Positions 31,685 through 41,153 of a stretch of 64,000 nt of DNA are shown here, in pieces; positions within the stretch are counted from its first letter, which is position 1, and every line of letters starts with the position of its first letter. The stretch comes from Phytophthora sp. 'mugwort'. Its lineage: Eukaryota > Oomycota > Peronosporomycetes > Peronosporales > Peronosporaceae. Made by a program: the position numbers and the translations under genes. The notes below the pieces were generated by a model. That model was not told where the DNA came from. It worked only from the letters and a program-made list of their open reading frames with translations, and made no database searches. The stretch spans positions 4,216,001 to 4,280,000 of the forward strand of contig JAUCEF010000014.1 in the NCBI GenBank assembly GCA_033558025.1, given 5' to 3'.

Positions 31685-33560
31685 ATGGATTGGCTCGAGC
31701 TCTGGCGCCAGATTGATCAATACCGAGCATCATGGCAGCTGACGGCGTCGGACAAAGACATGGGCAAACTACTGTGCGTCATGCGGCAATTCATCTTCAA
31801 GCACGATTTGCGGTTGTTCAATGCAGCCATTGGCACGGCCACGAGGCAGGCAACGCCACCGATCACGACAGAGCAAGCGTTAACAGCCGGATTGGCGGCG
31901 CTCCCCGTACTCCATTGCCCGTTTGATATAACAACGCGCCTCCGACAACGGCTAGTTGATCTAAGGAAAATGCGAGAAATGTTCCTCGATTGGTACGCCA
32001 ACCAGTTCGAGTATCTGCTGGAGCTCGGGGGGGAGGGGTATGTACAGCTTAATATTAGTACAAACGACAGGATCAAAACGTTTCACCAAAGCATGCCAAC
32101 ATCATGGCGAGAAAAGGTGGAGTTCCTAGACATCCGTAATGATGACGAAGCATTGCTACAGCTGCGGGCAAAATATAAAGTCTGCGAACGGCTGGAAGCT
32201 TTGCGATCACAACGCGAGCGCGAACGCAAACGAGGCGATGGGAGCCGATACAGCAATATTTGCCAGTCCAGGAACCAGGAGAGCACCAGGCAGGAGCGCA
32301 GACATCGCTCCAATATCCTCCCAAAGCCTAGCCCAAAAGAGAGAATGACCAGCCTGCTAAAGAAAAGCGTAAGCGGGATATGCTCGGTACCAGTGGATGC
32401 AATTTCTGCGAAGCGCAAGGGATGCCCTTCCACCGGAACCACAATGTCTCGGAATACTTTCGAAACCCAGAGTCGCCATGCTATCGGCCGAATTCCAACA
32501 AGCGCTTAAAAAAGAATGCCGACAGCAAGGAAATGAAGGCGGAGATAGCAGCCGCGCTCTTCAAGACGGGTGATAACAGTGATGCGGACATTAAGACAGC
32601 GTATGCAGGCATGGCATGTGAGACCTCAGAGCAGCATGGCATCGCTCTGGCGCGGAGTCCATTGGAGGCTGGCGGGAAATGCAAATCCGAGTTCAATTAC
32701 GCTACCGGTGTCCAACGCAAACGTTCTTGGCGTTGCTAGATTCGGGGCGCAACAACCCTACGGTAGCCAAGGAGGTGGTTTCATGGTTTGTTCCGAAACA
32801 ATTAGGCGAATATCGTAACGCAGCTGGAAATTTGGAGAAAACGCGCGGGATCATTGACATCGGGGTCAAGATCGATTATATCCGAGATCTTCGACGGTTC
32901 ACTGGAATAACTAACTACTACAAGGACATTTGGCCAAGCCGACTGCATCGCTTGCACCACTTACTGCGCTCACATCCCCGAGCGTTCCCTTTCGCTGGAC
33001 AAAGCGCGAGCAGAAGGCATTTGGCGCAGTCAAGACGATGATTAGCCAAACGACTTTACTCGCGTACCCAGACTTTGACAAAACATTTGACATTTACACG
33101 GACGCATCAGACTACCAAGTCGGTGGGGTGCTGATGCAAGAGGGAAACTCACTTGCGTTCTGATCTTAAAAGTGCGACGACATCCAACGCAACTGCGCAA
33201 CCAAGAAAGAACTCCTCAGCATTCAGGTGATGCTGCGTGAATTCTGATCGCTCCTGTGGGACAGAAGATACGGGTGTTTACCGACCATCGTAATTCTACG
33301 TTCCAGAATATAACAAACTGGACAATGCTCTGGTGGAGATAGAAGAGGATGGTCTAGAGTTGATTTATATCAAGGGCAAAGATAACGTGGTAGCAGATGC
33401 GTTGTTAAGGTTACCAATCGAAACAACGGAGCAACACATATTCGCCACTACAGACGAACATATGCCTGAGCTGTTCTCAATGGCGCCAAGTGTGATCAAG
33501 GTCGCACGTGTGGAGGCAGATCTGAAACCGGCAGATGAATTTGAGGTGCGAGAGATTGGT
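31685..33560 (+). pseudogene. Gypsy Gag-protease-RNase H remnant without RT core
   Basis: Gag runs from 31685 with a helical capsid-like part (MRQFIFKHDLRLFNAAIG, HQSMPTSWREKVEFLD), then a knuckle-like CNFCEAQGMPFHRNHNV at about 32400. A protease motif FLALLDSGRNNPTVAKEVV follows at about 32725-32780. Some 45 codons later the RT connection segment appears (FTGITNYYKDIWP, about 32900), then VPFRWTKREQKAFGAVK and RNase H (YPDFDKTFDIYTDASDYQ), ending with IYIKGKDNVVADALLRLP near 33415. The RT palm is missing between protease and connection. Frameshifts are common. Confidence 0.72.
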
Positions 33561-33604
33561 AGGATACAACTGCTTACGACTCCCCGTTACATCATCCCCC
33601 ACTT
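33561..33604 (-). promoter_or_regulatory. polypurine tract and LTR start of a minus-strand Gypsy element
   Basis: On the minus strand AAGTGGGGGA (33604-33595) is followed by TGATGTAACGGGGAGTCG. This is the arrangement of a polypurine tract and the first bases of a 3' LTR. The LTR seems cut off after about 30-50 bp by the plus-strand remnant to its left. Confidence 0.55.
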
Positions 33605-33778
33605 AGGTTCGGTTTAACGACCACCCAGGGCGAGCGAAAGGAAGATCGCCGCATTTCACTCCCCAAGTCGAATTACATCGACTTCGCTGCGGTTGGTTTC
33701 CGCAGCCGGCTCATTTCCTTTTGAGCCCGAATAATGTCGCGTGCTCTTCTACTTCTCGGCTTCTTCATCAACTTTAAG

Positions 33779-35112
33779 CATGATTAAGACTTTGTCTGGC
33801 AGCGGTGCGAAAGCGCCTGCCAAGCCGGTTGCTTCCAAGCAGCAGGTTAGGAGCTCTAAGCCGTCCGACAAAGGCTCTGCCGTTGAGAGATCAACCAAGT
33901 GGGATCCAAGGTGACCCCGAAGGTACCTGAACCGCCTGAGGAGGGCCCTGAGCTCCTCGTGGACTATGAGGAGGACTCAGACAAGTATCCCATGTCCTGG
34001 GGCGATAACGAAATCCCGATCGTCAAGGTTCTGACAGAGTCAGTCGGACTCGCTTGGGTCCGTACTTCTCTGTCTAGCCATAACGGTGACGATGGCGACG
34101 CGCCGAAGACGCCCGAGCGTCAGGGGAGCCCACGCTCACCCAAGGAGGACGAAGAGAAACATCGTTCTCCGGTCAAGATTTGACGATCGCTGAGGCAACT
34201 GCCCGCGCCAAAGCTGCTAAGGCTGCAGCAGCCTCGGAAGTCTGCCGTAAGCGGCGAGTTGCTCTTTCATTCTCCGATCCGTGAAGGGTATGGAACCCTC
34301 ACCCTCACGAACAAGGGCTTCTTCAGTTCTTCTTCCGACAAGGAGGAAGAGGGCCAAATCGACCGAGAGATCTCCAACGATCTCGACGGGCAGCAGTCGG
34401 AGTATCAGGCTGCTCGTCAGAAAGGAGTGCGTTCCCCGGCGACCCGGTCGCCTGTGAATTATTCTTCACCTGTTCGTGGGGGGCCACCTTACGCTCCGGG
34501 TACTTCCCTCCTGAGGAGTCCCACGGAGCCGACGCCTACATGGGTCAGCTCCAGCCGCCTCGCGTGCTTCTTGGCGGGCGCTCTTCTCGGGGCGCTTACG
34601 AGCGCCACCTGGTGACCAAGCATCCCCTGTTCCAAAACGTGAGCATCGCTCGGTGCGTGCTCCTGGCACCGCACAACATCCCGCTCAAGGAGTTCACGAG
34701 CCGTCGAAAGAAGCCAGAGCTCTGGTCGGGACTGTGACCTGTGTGGGGCCATCCAGCCGTGATGCCCCCACACTGTGACTCTTTCCAAGAGGCCGAGGCC
34801 GTGTTTTGGAAGTGTGCCGCTACGCGGTGCTCACAAGGACAACTCGAGGTACTCCAGCAGGATCTCACCCTGGAGGCCATCCTTGACCTCCGAGATCTGC
34901 GTATTGAGTTTGCCCATGTGGTAGGCAAACGGCAGCTCTCTCGAGAACTGCAGAAGCATTCCGCTTCTAGCGCTCATGATGATCGCGGGTATGGTCTTGG
35001 ATCTACGACCACACCCCGTTCGGGCAAGAAATCCCGAGCTACTTACGAAGCTGCCGCCGATTCTGTTCCCAGATCGCGACAGCCTTCGGGCTGTCAGCCT
35101 GGAGCCGTATGA
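33779..35112 (+). pseudogene. antisense ORF of the chromodomain Gypsy element
   Basis: A plus-strand coding-like region starting MIKTLSGSGAKAPAKPVAS at 33779, split over frames. A Pro/acidic part follows (VPEPPEEGPELLVDYEEDSD; WGDNEIPIVKVLTESVGLAW), then a conserved-looking segment (AYERHLVTKHPLFQNVSIAR, about 34590; FQEAEAVFWKCAATR, 34785; LEVLQQDLTLEAILDLRDL, about 34845). No CCHC knuckle or major homology region is seen, so it is not an obvious Gag. It converges on the minus-strand pol end (stop about 35045) and lies between that pol and a polypurine tract with LTR start at 33604-33561. Function unknown. Confidence 0.5.
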
Positions 35113-36050
35113 ACGGCTCCAGGAGCACTCAACTTCCGAGAACCCCTCCACTTCACGCGGAGCTGGCGCTTTCCGTGAACGCGCCGCTCCTGGAGCACAC
35201 GCTCCACGTGGTAGTGAGTCTCCCCATTACGGTCGAAGATAGGCGTCGGTGCCCTCAAACGAGTTCGAGTACGAGGCGCCGCCCCTCTGGTCCAGCTCAG
35301 GACCTGGTGTGCCGCCTTCGGCTCCTTCTCGGGTCGTTGAAGACACCGCTCTTCGTCATCGAGTCCTTGCGCTTGACATTGCGCTTGAACTTGGTGAGGG
35401 CGGGGTTGCTGCCGCCCAGGCCGGGAGCACTGAGTCCTTGGGCCGATTCGTGACGACGTAAGTTGTCTGGCCGACGACTTGTCGGCCCTTGAAGGACGGG
35501 TCGACCGCCGTACGAATGACGTGGACGAGATTTTCCAACGTCTGGATGACTTTTGGGCGTCCCTGGACCGAGTCCAGCTGGTGTTGTCTCTCTTCGGGAC
35601 CTCCTGCGGCCTGTGTTCCAGGCGGGAGCGCCTCCTGCGTACCCCAGCCGTATCACTATGGCTCATACTCGGCGTATACAGCCGGGGTTCCTTCGTATGG
35701 ATTCCCTTCCGCGGCCCCACAAGGGACCTGGGCTTCTGGCTTTGGGCGCGCTCAGAGAGAAGGGTCGCAGCCTCGCTTTGTAAAGCTGGGGCCTGTGAGC
35801 CCTGCGGATCATGGTACCGCTTCAGACGGCCCACGTAGAACGTCGGGTGGGTCGTCATCGACTTAGGCAGGTCAATGGTATATGCCGCACCATGCCTAGC
35901 CAGGGCCGCGAAGGGTCCAATGAAGCGGTGCTTCAGCTTGTCGCTCCCAGCGGGACTTACCGTGGCTAGTGGCAAGTCCCTAGTGTCTAGTAGGACTAAA
36001 TCCCCAACCTTAAACACGTTTAAGTTCCCTCTTCCATTCTTGTCAGAGTT
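35045..36050 (-). pseudogene. integrase C-terminus and chromodomain of a Gypsy chromovirus
   Basis: A minus-strand open frame from the junction at about 36050. The integrase C-terminal domain reads FKVGDLVLLDTRDLPLA..KLKHRFIGPFAAL..YTIDLP..HPTFYVGRLKRY. After a long charged linker comes a chromodomain: HYHVERVLQERRVHGKRQL, then RVKWRGFSEVECSW, with the final helix (PKAVAIWEQNRRQLRK) one frame on. The stop is at about 35045. The upstream part of pol was replaced by a Copia fragment. Its 3' end overlaps the end of the plus-strand gene. Confidence 0.8.
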
Positions 36051-36645
36051 ACCTGAAGGCGACAAGCGAATACGGCTTGGTGACGGACGTGCAGCCAGGA
36101 CAAGGCGTACAAGTGTGTGCCTACTCTGATGCCGACTTCGCGAATGTTGTGTGGATAAGAGAAATATCAGCGGATATGTGACCATGTTGGACGACAGTGT
36201 GACCTCGTACGCCTACCGGAAGCAAGAGATCAAAGCACTCAGTACATGCGAAGTTGAGTAAGTGGCGATGGCAGAAGCGACCAAGGACCTTATGTGGCTT
36301 GCTGGCCTTTGCAAGGAACTAGCTGGAAGCATCCAGTGCCATTGCTACTCGGAGACAACCAGGGTGTCATTGCCTTGACGGCAAAGCCTGGTAAACACTA
36401 AGTCGAATCATATTGACAACAAGTACGACATGGTGCGACGGAACGTGGAACTCAAGCGTCCCACAACACAACATATTGGCACCGACGAGATGGTGGCCGA
36501 CGTGATGACTAAGGCGCTTGCTGCCGTGAAGTTCTCTAAGTTCCGCGCTGCCACGAAGGTACTGCCTATTATGGACAAGGAGAGCGAGGCTGCTGCCTCT
36601 ACTACTGCTTCCACTGCGGCGGCTCCTGCTGCTGCTGCGGTGTGA
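36050..36645 (+). pseudogene. Copia RNase H, C-terminal fragment
   Basis: It begins YLKATSEYGL..VQVCAYSDADFAN and continues over frames with ISGYVTMLDDSV, AEATKDLMWLAGLCKEL, DNQGVIALTAKPGKH and VRRNVELKRPTTQHIGTDEM to ADVMTKAL. It ends with an Ala/Ser/Thr tail at 36645. This is the standard end of a Ty1/Copia polyprotein. It carries several stops (for example TAA after the AEVE segment near 36258). Confidence 0.8.
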
Positions 36646-36816
36646 CGCAACTTGCTGGACTACATCTACGTCGACGAAGGACAAGGGACGATGACGATCG
36701 AGTGGGAGTGCTGTTTGCTGTGCGAATTGATTCCGACTGTGGCTGCTGATCACACTACCCCTCGGTGTCGGTGCCCAGGGTGAGGCGTGTGTGATCGCGT
36801 CGGCTTCATCGCCGAG

Positions 36817-37324
36817 ATTAAGTGGGAGTTGAGATTGCAGCCCCATAGTGTGGCCTGCGTTGCAGTCTGCCAGTGTCCAATGCTTTTACACTAGAGCTAC
36901 AGTCCACTACTAGTGTAACCCATCCTGAAGCTGATCTTGCGCACGTCTCGCGCATCATGTGCAGGTGTGTGGCGAGTGCAAGATAGAGCTAGACTATCTA
37001 CGATTCTGTACGCGGAGCGACATTGTTGGCTATGCGCTGCCGCGATGTTGCGCACCGCTGGATCAAGACACTTATGTTAAGTATCGAACTATTCTGTATT
37101 TGTATAGTTATTGCTAATCTACTTGCGGAACGCGGCGGGGCAGCCTCTCTTGCTCACTACAGCTTTTGCAGCTCCGCGAGCAGCAAGCAAGAGAGAGCAT
37201 CCCGCCAAGCACCGTGTTCCTCTCGAGGCTTTGCCCGGCACTCACCTTGTTTTTTTTTTTTTTTAACTACCTCTTTTCTTACTTCCTTCATTATCTACCC
37301 TTACTACTAAATAGGTGTATTACA
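36817..37324 (+). repeat. probable Copia 3' LTR with polypurine tract
   Basis: ATTAAGTGGGAGT (36817-36829) looks like a polypurine tract, followed by TGAGATTGCAGC at 36830, 185 bp after the end of the Copia polyprotein. A long T-run occurs near 37250. A TTACA end at 37324 is tentative because no second LTR copy is present. Confidence 0.45.
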
Positions 37325-37448
37325 TCTTAATGACGCCTACTCTTAGAAGCAACGGACAGCTAAGGAGCCCAATGACGCGCCCGACGTCATCTCATATCCT
37401 TAATAGACAGTTCCTTCTGTGCATCCTCATTCAGTTTCATCCGTCTTT

Positions 37449-39079
37449 TTAAATTTCCACGTCGTCGAGGGGACACAGTTGGTCTTCCAGTTCCTTGTCA
37501 TAGGCTTCCTCCTCGACTGCTATGGCTGTACCAGCTAGCATAGTCCCTTCTTGACCGGGAGCGCACTTCTCCATCGCATCGAGCTCGTCATCCGTGAACA
37601 ATTGCTCGTGAGGCGGAGCCGCCGCTTCTTCGGGTTTCAGCCTCACACCGTCCTCAGTGTTTACCGAACCGTCCCGCGGACTCAAAATTTCGTCTTCCGC
37701 CCCCGTGGAACCATTCCCCTTATCTGCTTCCGAGGACTCCGGCATCACACCGCTCGTAACCGTCTCCTCTAGGACGGTCGAAGCGTCCGCTGTCTTGAAA
37801 GGAGCCGAGCTCGTGGCCCAATCGGCGTAACCGTAATCGCCGAGATCAACCCCTCTATCATCAAAGTCTTTTTCATCAACCATCCACCTCACCCGCGGCT
37901 TCTTGTCCCTTGGAGACTTATTCAGGATACCCCGGATGGGTCCGGCTTCTTCACGCGAACACAGGAAGCGGTCTAAGGAGCGCGGCTTCGTATTCGTCAT
38001 CACTTTCGTAAACGCCAGAGAGCACGCGTCAGTTGAGCGGCTCCCGCTTCCCACCGTCTCAGCGCCCTCAGCCCTGCTCGGGGTCCCTGCCATTCTGACG
38101 GTATTCTCGACTGTACTTCCAGTTACCACCGCTACCGTCTCCTCAATTTCATTCATGGCATCCACTTCCTTGCTCATCTTCACAGCTAACCAAGCAGTAT
38201 TTCTTTCTTGGCCCGTCATCTCTTCGGCGAGGGAAACGCTTTCGTTGTCCCCCTGCAGGACAGGAACGTGCCACGTGCCGTAGCTTACTGCAGCTATAGC
38301 AGCGAATATCATGCTGCCCGGCGAGCCCAAGTTCCATGTGAACTGGTACGCTCGAGGCCCCGCAACTTGGTATCGCAGCCCCTGGCCACATCGCCGCCGG
38401 CGTGCGCGCCTGGCGGTTGCTATACTCCTTTTGGAGGGCGACTTGGATCGCCTCTTCCAGAGTATTGGCCTGCACCCGAAATAGCTGGGTGTGGTCCGGG
38501 CATACTCTTAGGCCGTTCATGAACACCGTCACCTTGATGTGTTCATGGAGTTGGTCTCCCACGAGGATGCGGTGAGCTCCCGCATCTCCTGGATGTACTC
38601 GTGCAGCTCACGTCTTCCGTGTTTACATGACAGGAAGCGTGACCGCTGGCGGTACTCATAGTTCGCCGGGAGGGACGCGGCTCTAAGCTGTCCACACAGA
38701 TGAGCCCAGGAGGTGAAGCATCCAGGCGTTATCGCTTCCCGCGTATATGCCCAACTCTTAGCACGACCAATAAGGTTGGAGAGGGGGACAGCCACTCGGA
38801 GGTGCTCCGAAGAAATGAGAGCCGCATCCATTGCTAGCTCTACTTCTCGCACCAAGAAGTGATTTTTTTCTTTTTTTTCCCTTCGTACGAGTTTACCTTC
38901 AGCCTGAGCGGCTTGGGGTAGACCGGTTTCGGCTCTGGGGCCGGAATTTGCAAGTTGCTCCGAACATGTTCGATCAGACCCCGTTTATACATGTCGAACG
39001 CGGTCACACACTCGACCTGCTCAGCTTGCGTTGACGACGCCAAGCTGCGCAACTCGTCCGTACCAAAGATGCCAGTCAT
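37449..39079 (-). pseudogene. Gypsy Gag on the minus strand
   Basis: Read from 39079: KPLRLKVNSYEGKKKK, then, one frame over, EVELAMDAALISSEHLRVAV..GRAKSWAYTREAI and RQRSRFLSCKHGRRELHEY (38855-38529), the capsid part of an oomycete Gypsy Gag. At 38562-38149 comes FMNGLRVCPDHTQLFRVQA and a complete knuckle CYSCSKLRHVARSC (C-x2-C-x4-H-x4-C). The last part (38330-37449, 293 residues) is one open acidic frame with DKKPRVRWMVDEKDFDDRG, the usual link towards protease. Three frameshifts are present; protease and RT are missing to the left. Confidence 0.75.
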
Positions 39080-39708
39080 CTTACGAACGAACTCGAACTG
39101 TGAGTCGTTCAGATGAGGAAACTCATTCCGGTTTATGTATCTAGGACCCAGAGGTTTCAGGCAGTAACCCGCGTAGGCGTGGATTGATTACAAGTACTAC
39201 CAAGTGTGGCGGGGCATACAACACTTTGGGCACAGGATGCGGATCTTCCGGAGAGTGTACAAGCTCTCAGGGAACGGCAGTACACTAGTCCTTGGCCTTG
39301 GGGCTGTTATTGTCAATCCTGGCTAAATCTGGATGGCTGTGGCCGATTGGGCAACCCGTCCTGCAATCCCGAAGCTCACGTGATTAGTGAGAATTCCGCA
39401 GTGGCCGTGTTGCAGCAAAATAATCAGTGACGTCGGTGCTCTTCACAATCGAGGTAATACAACTCTATTTTTATTTATCTTCTTGCTCACCATGCTTGAT
39501 CGCGCGTCCTCTAACGTGTTGACTAAATGTATCCAACAACTTTTGGATGACCTCGTTGAAGGTGTCTCACAAAGTCATCAAGCGTGTTGCCAGACGAATC
39601 ACGCTGACCAACCCTGCTCTTGATATTTGGTCTAACTAAAAATTGGAGCCGCTTCTCCTGCGCACACAGCTTCAATGCCTGGGAGGGATGAGCGTTTCCG
39701 GTTTGGTC
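39080..39708. other. unassigned sequence between minus-strand Gag and the next ORF
   Basis: No recognised coding sequence. The 5' LTR and primer site of the minus-strand Gag should lie here, but no TG...CA pair could be matched. Confidence 0.3.
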
Positions 39709-40236
39709 TTAAACCGGAGACATCGCAGTAATGACTCGCGATGGAAGAACTAGTGATGGCAGATCGGCTGGTGGTACTGGTCCGTCTCGAGATGCAGATG
39801 GCGATGATTGTGGTTGCTGTGCTGAGAAGGCGGCTCCCTCCACATAATCTCCCTCTTCGTGCTCTCTTACTAGTGTGAATTGCGAACGTTGGTCAGAACT
39901 CAATGATTCGCTCGACGTTCGTCGTGATTGAGGGCTGTCCGGCGTAATACTCCCTCCCTCTGCATCCACAGATGTGTGTCGTCTCTCCGGGTACGGTAAT
40001 GCGAGCACTCTAGCTCGGGTAGGCGCCTTCCTATCGCAGCCGCAGCGCCCTCGGTTGCCTTCCGCGCGCTGGTCATGTTGCCGCTTCAGGATTGAAGGCA
40101 ATTTAACCCTGCATGATGATGCAATATATATGGTCCTCTGTATTTGCATGTGAGGTAAGATTGTATGAGCGATTAAGGCGGCGGTTGGGCTGGAGCGATT
40201 AACCAATCGCTTAATCCACTTTCGAATAGAACTCAC
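39709..40236 (-). other. 175-residue ORF next to an LTR-like repeat, unknown
   Basis: An open minus-strand frame with a basic start (KWIKRLVNR), a basic mid part and a Ser/Pro/acidic tail (DSPQSRRTSSESLSSDQRSQ). It directly follows the LTR-like repeat at 40474-40250 on the same strand. It may be the start of a retroelement Gag or a low-complexity frame. No domain was recognised. Confidence 0.3.
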
Positions 40237-40249
40237 AATACAAAAATTA

Positions 40250-40474
40250 GGTAGATTTAAGACTGAATATATTTATAGGTGATCCCTTTTAATGCGTCTA
40301 CATACTAACTATTAGTCACCTATAAAGTACCCTAGATGTTATCCACATTGAGTGGCTCTGAGGTCTTTATACCATATCTGTGGTACCTATCCATGACGTC
40401 ATTATTGTAGACGTCATAGTGATGTTTTGCTACATCATTCTTAGTGTACTTGGGTAAAACCTAACCCCGTTACA
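40250..40474 (-). repeat. LTR-like fragment (TGTAACGGGG family), copy 2
   Basis: On the minus strand it begins TGTAACGGGGTTAGG at 40474 and matches 1019-1240 with indels up to the CACCTATAAATATATTCAG block. It also contains TGACGTC-type motifs twice (near 40395 and 40414). It is similar in its first ten bases to the LTR start at 33591. Confidence 0.55.
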
Positions 40475-41153
40475 AGCGTGGGTCCGTCGTTGTCTTACGC
40501 ATTGAATGATCCGAGGCAGGAACACTTACAGAACCACTCCGCCGAGCGGATGCGAGAATCAGGGAGGATTCACTTGGATCTCTATCTTTTCGTATTAGCA
40601 TACCAAGTCCAAGTAGGCAGGCAAAAGACTTGCGGCCAACGCAAAGCAAAGATAACAAACTAAATCACTAATCATTAACTTAAAGTCAAGCACAAGCCAA
40701 CCGGGAAAAGACCCCTCTCCGAGCGAAGGGTTGTCAGGACGACTTGAATGGATGGCGCAGTTTATTGTTAATGCAGATGCGATGGAGTGTCTTCGATACA
40801 GGGGCTTCGAAGAATCCACCAAGCATACAGAGAAGAGTTCGGACACAAACAGGCCCGCAAACAACAGCAAAACCCCGGACTTCTCCGGTCATTCCATCCC
40901 CTTAGTACCGCACCTCGGCTTAGTAATAGTTCCACTTTTGTATCACAAACTGGTTGCTCTTGCACGGTCTTTTGTAAAAACAATGTCGGAATTTACGTTT
41001 CGTCAAGCATAACTGGAAATACTTGAAGCTCCACGGAAAGGTAAATCACAAACAATTGCATTGCTACGTACAAAGAGGACAGTGAAGTAGGTTATGTTAT
41101 CTTTAGATCCGGTATGTCAAGGTGACATTCAATACTTCTTCAGAAGCTTAGAT
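40475..41153. other. intergenic region downstream of the glycine-rich gene
   Basis: Short frames without domains. It includes the presumed 3' end of the glycine-rich gene. Nothing else was recognised. Confidence 0.35.

Noticed and set aside
35118..36185. Plus-strand frames through 35100-35870 as genes
   Set aside because: They are shadows of the minus-strand integrase-chromodomain frame, whose motifs are unambiguous.
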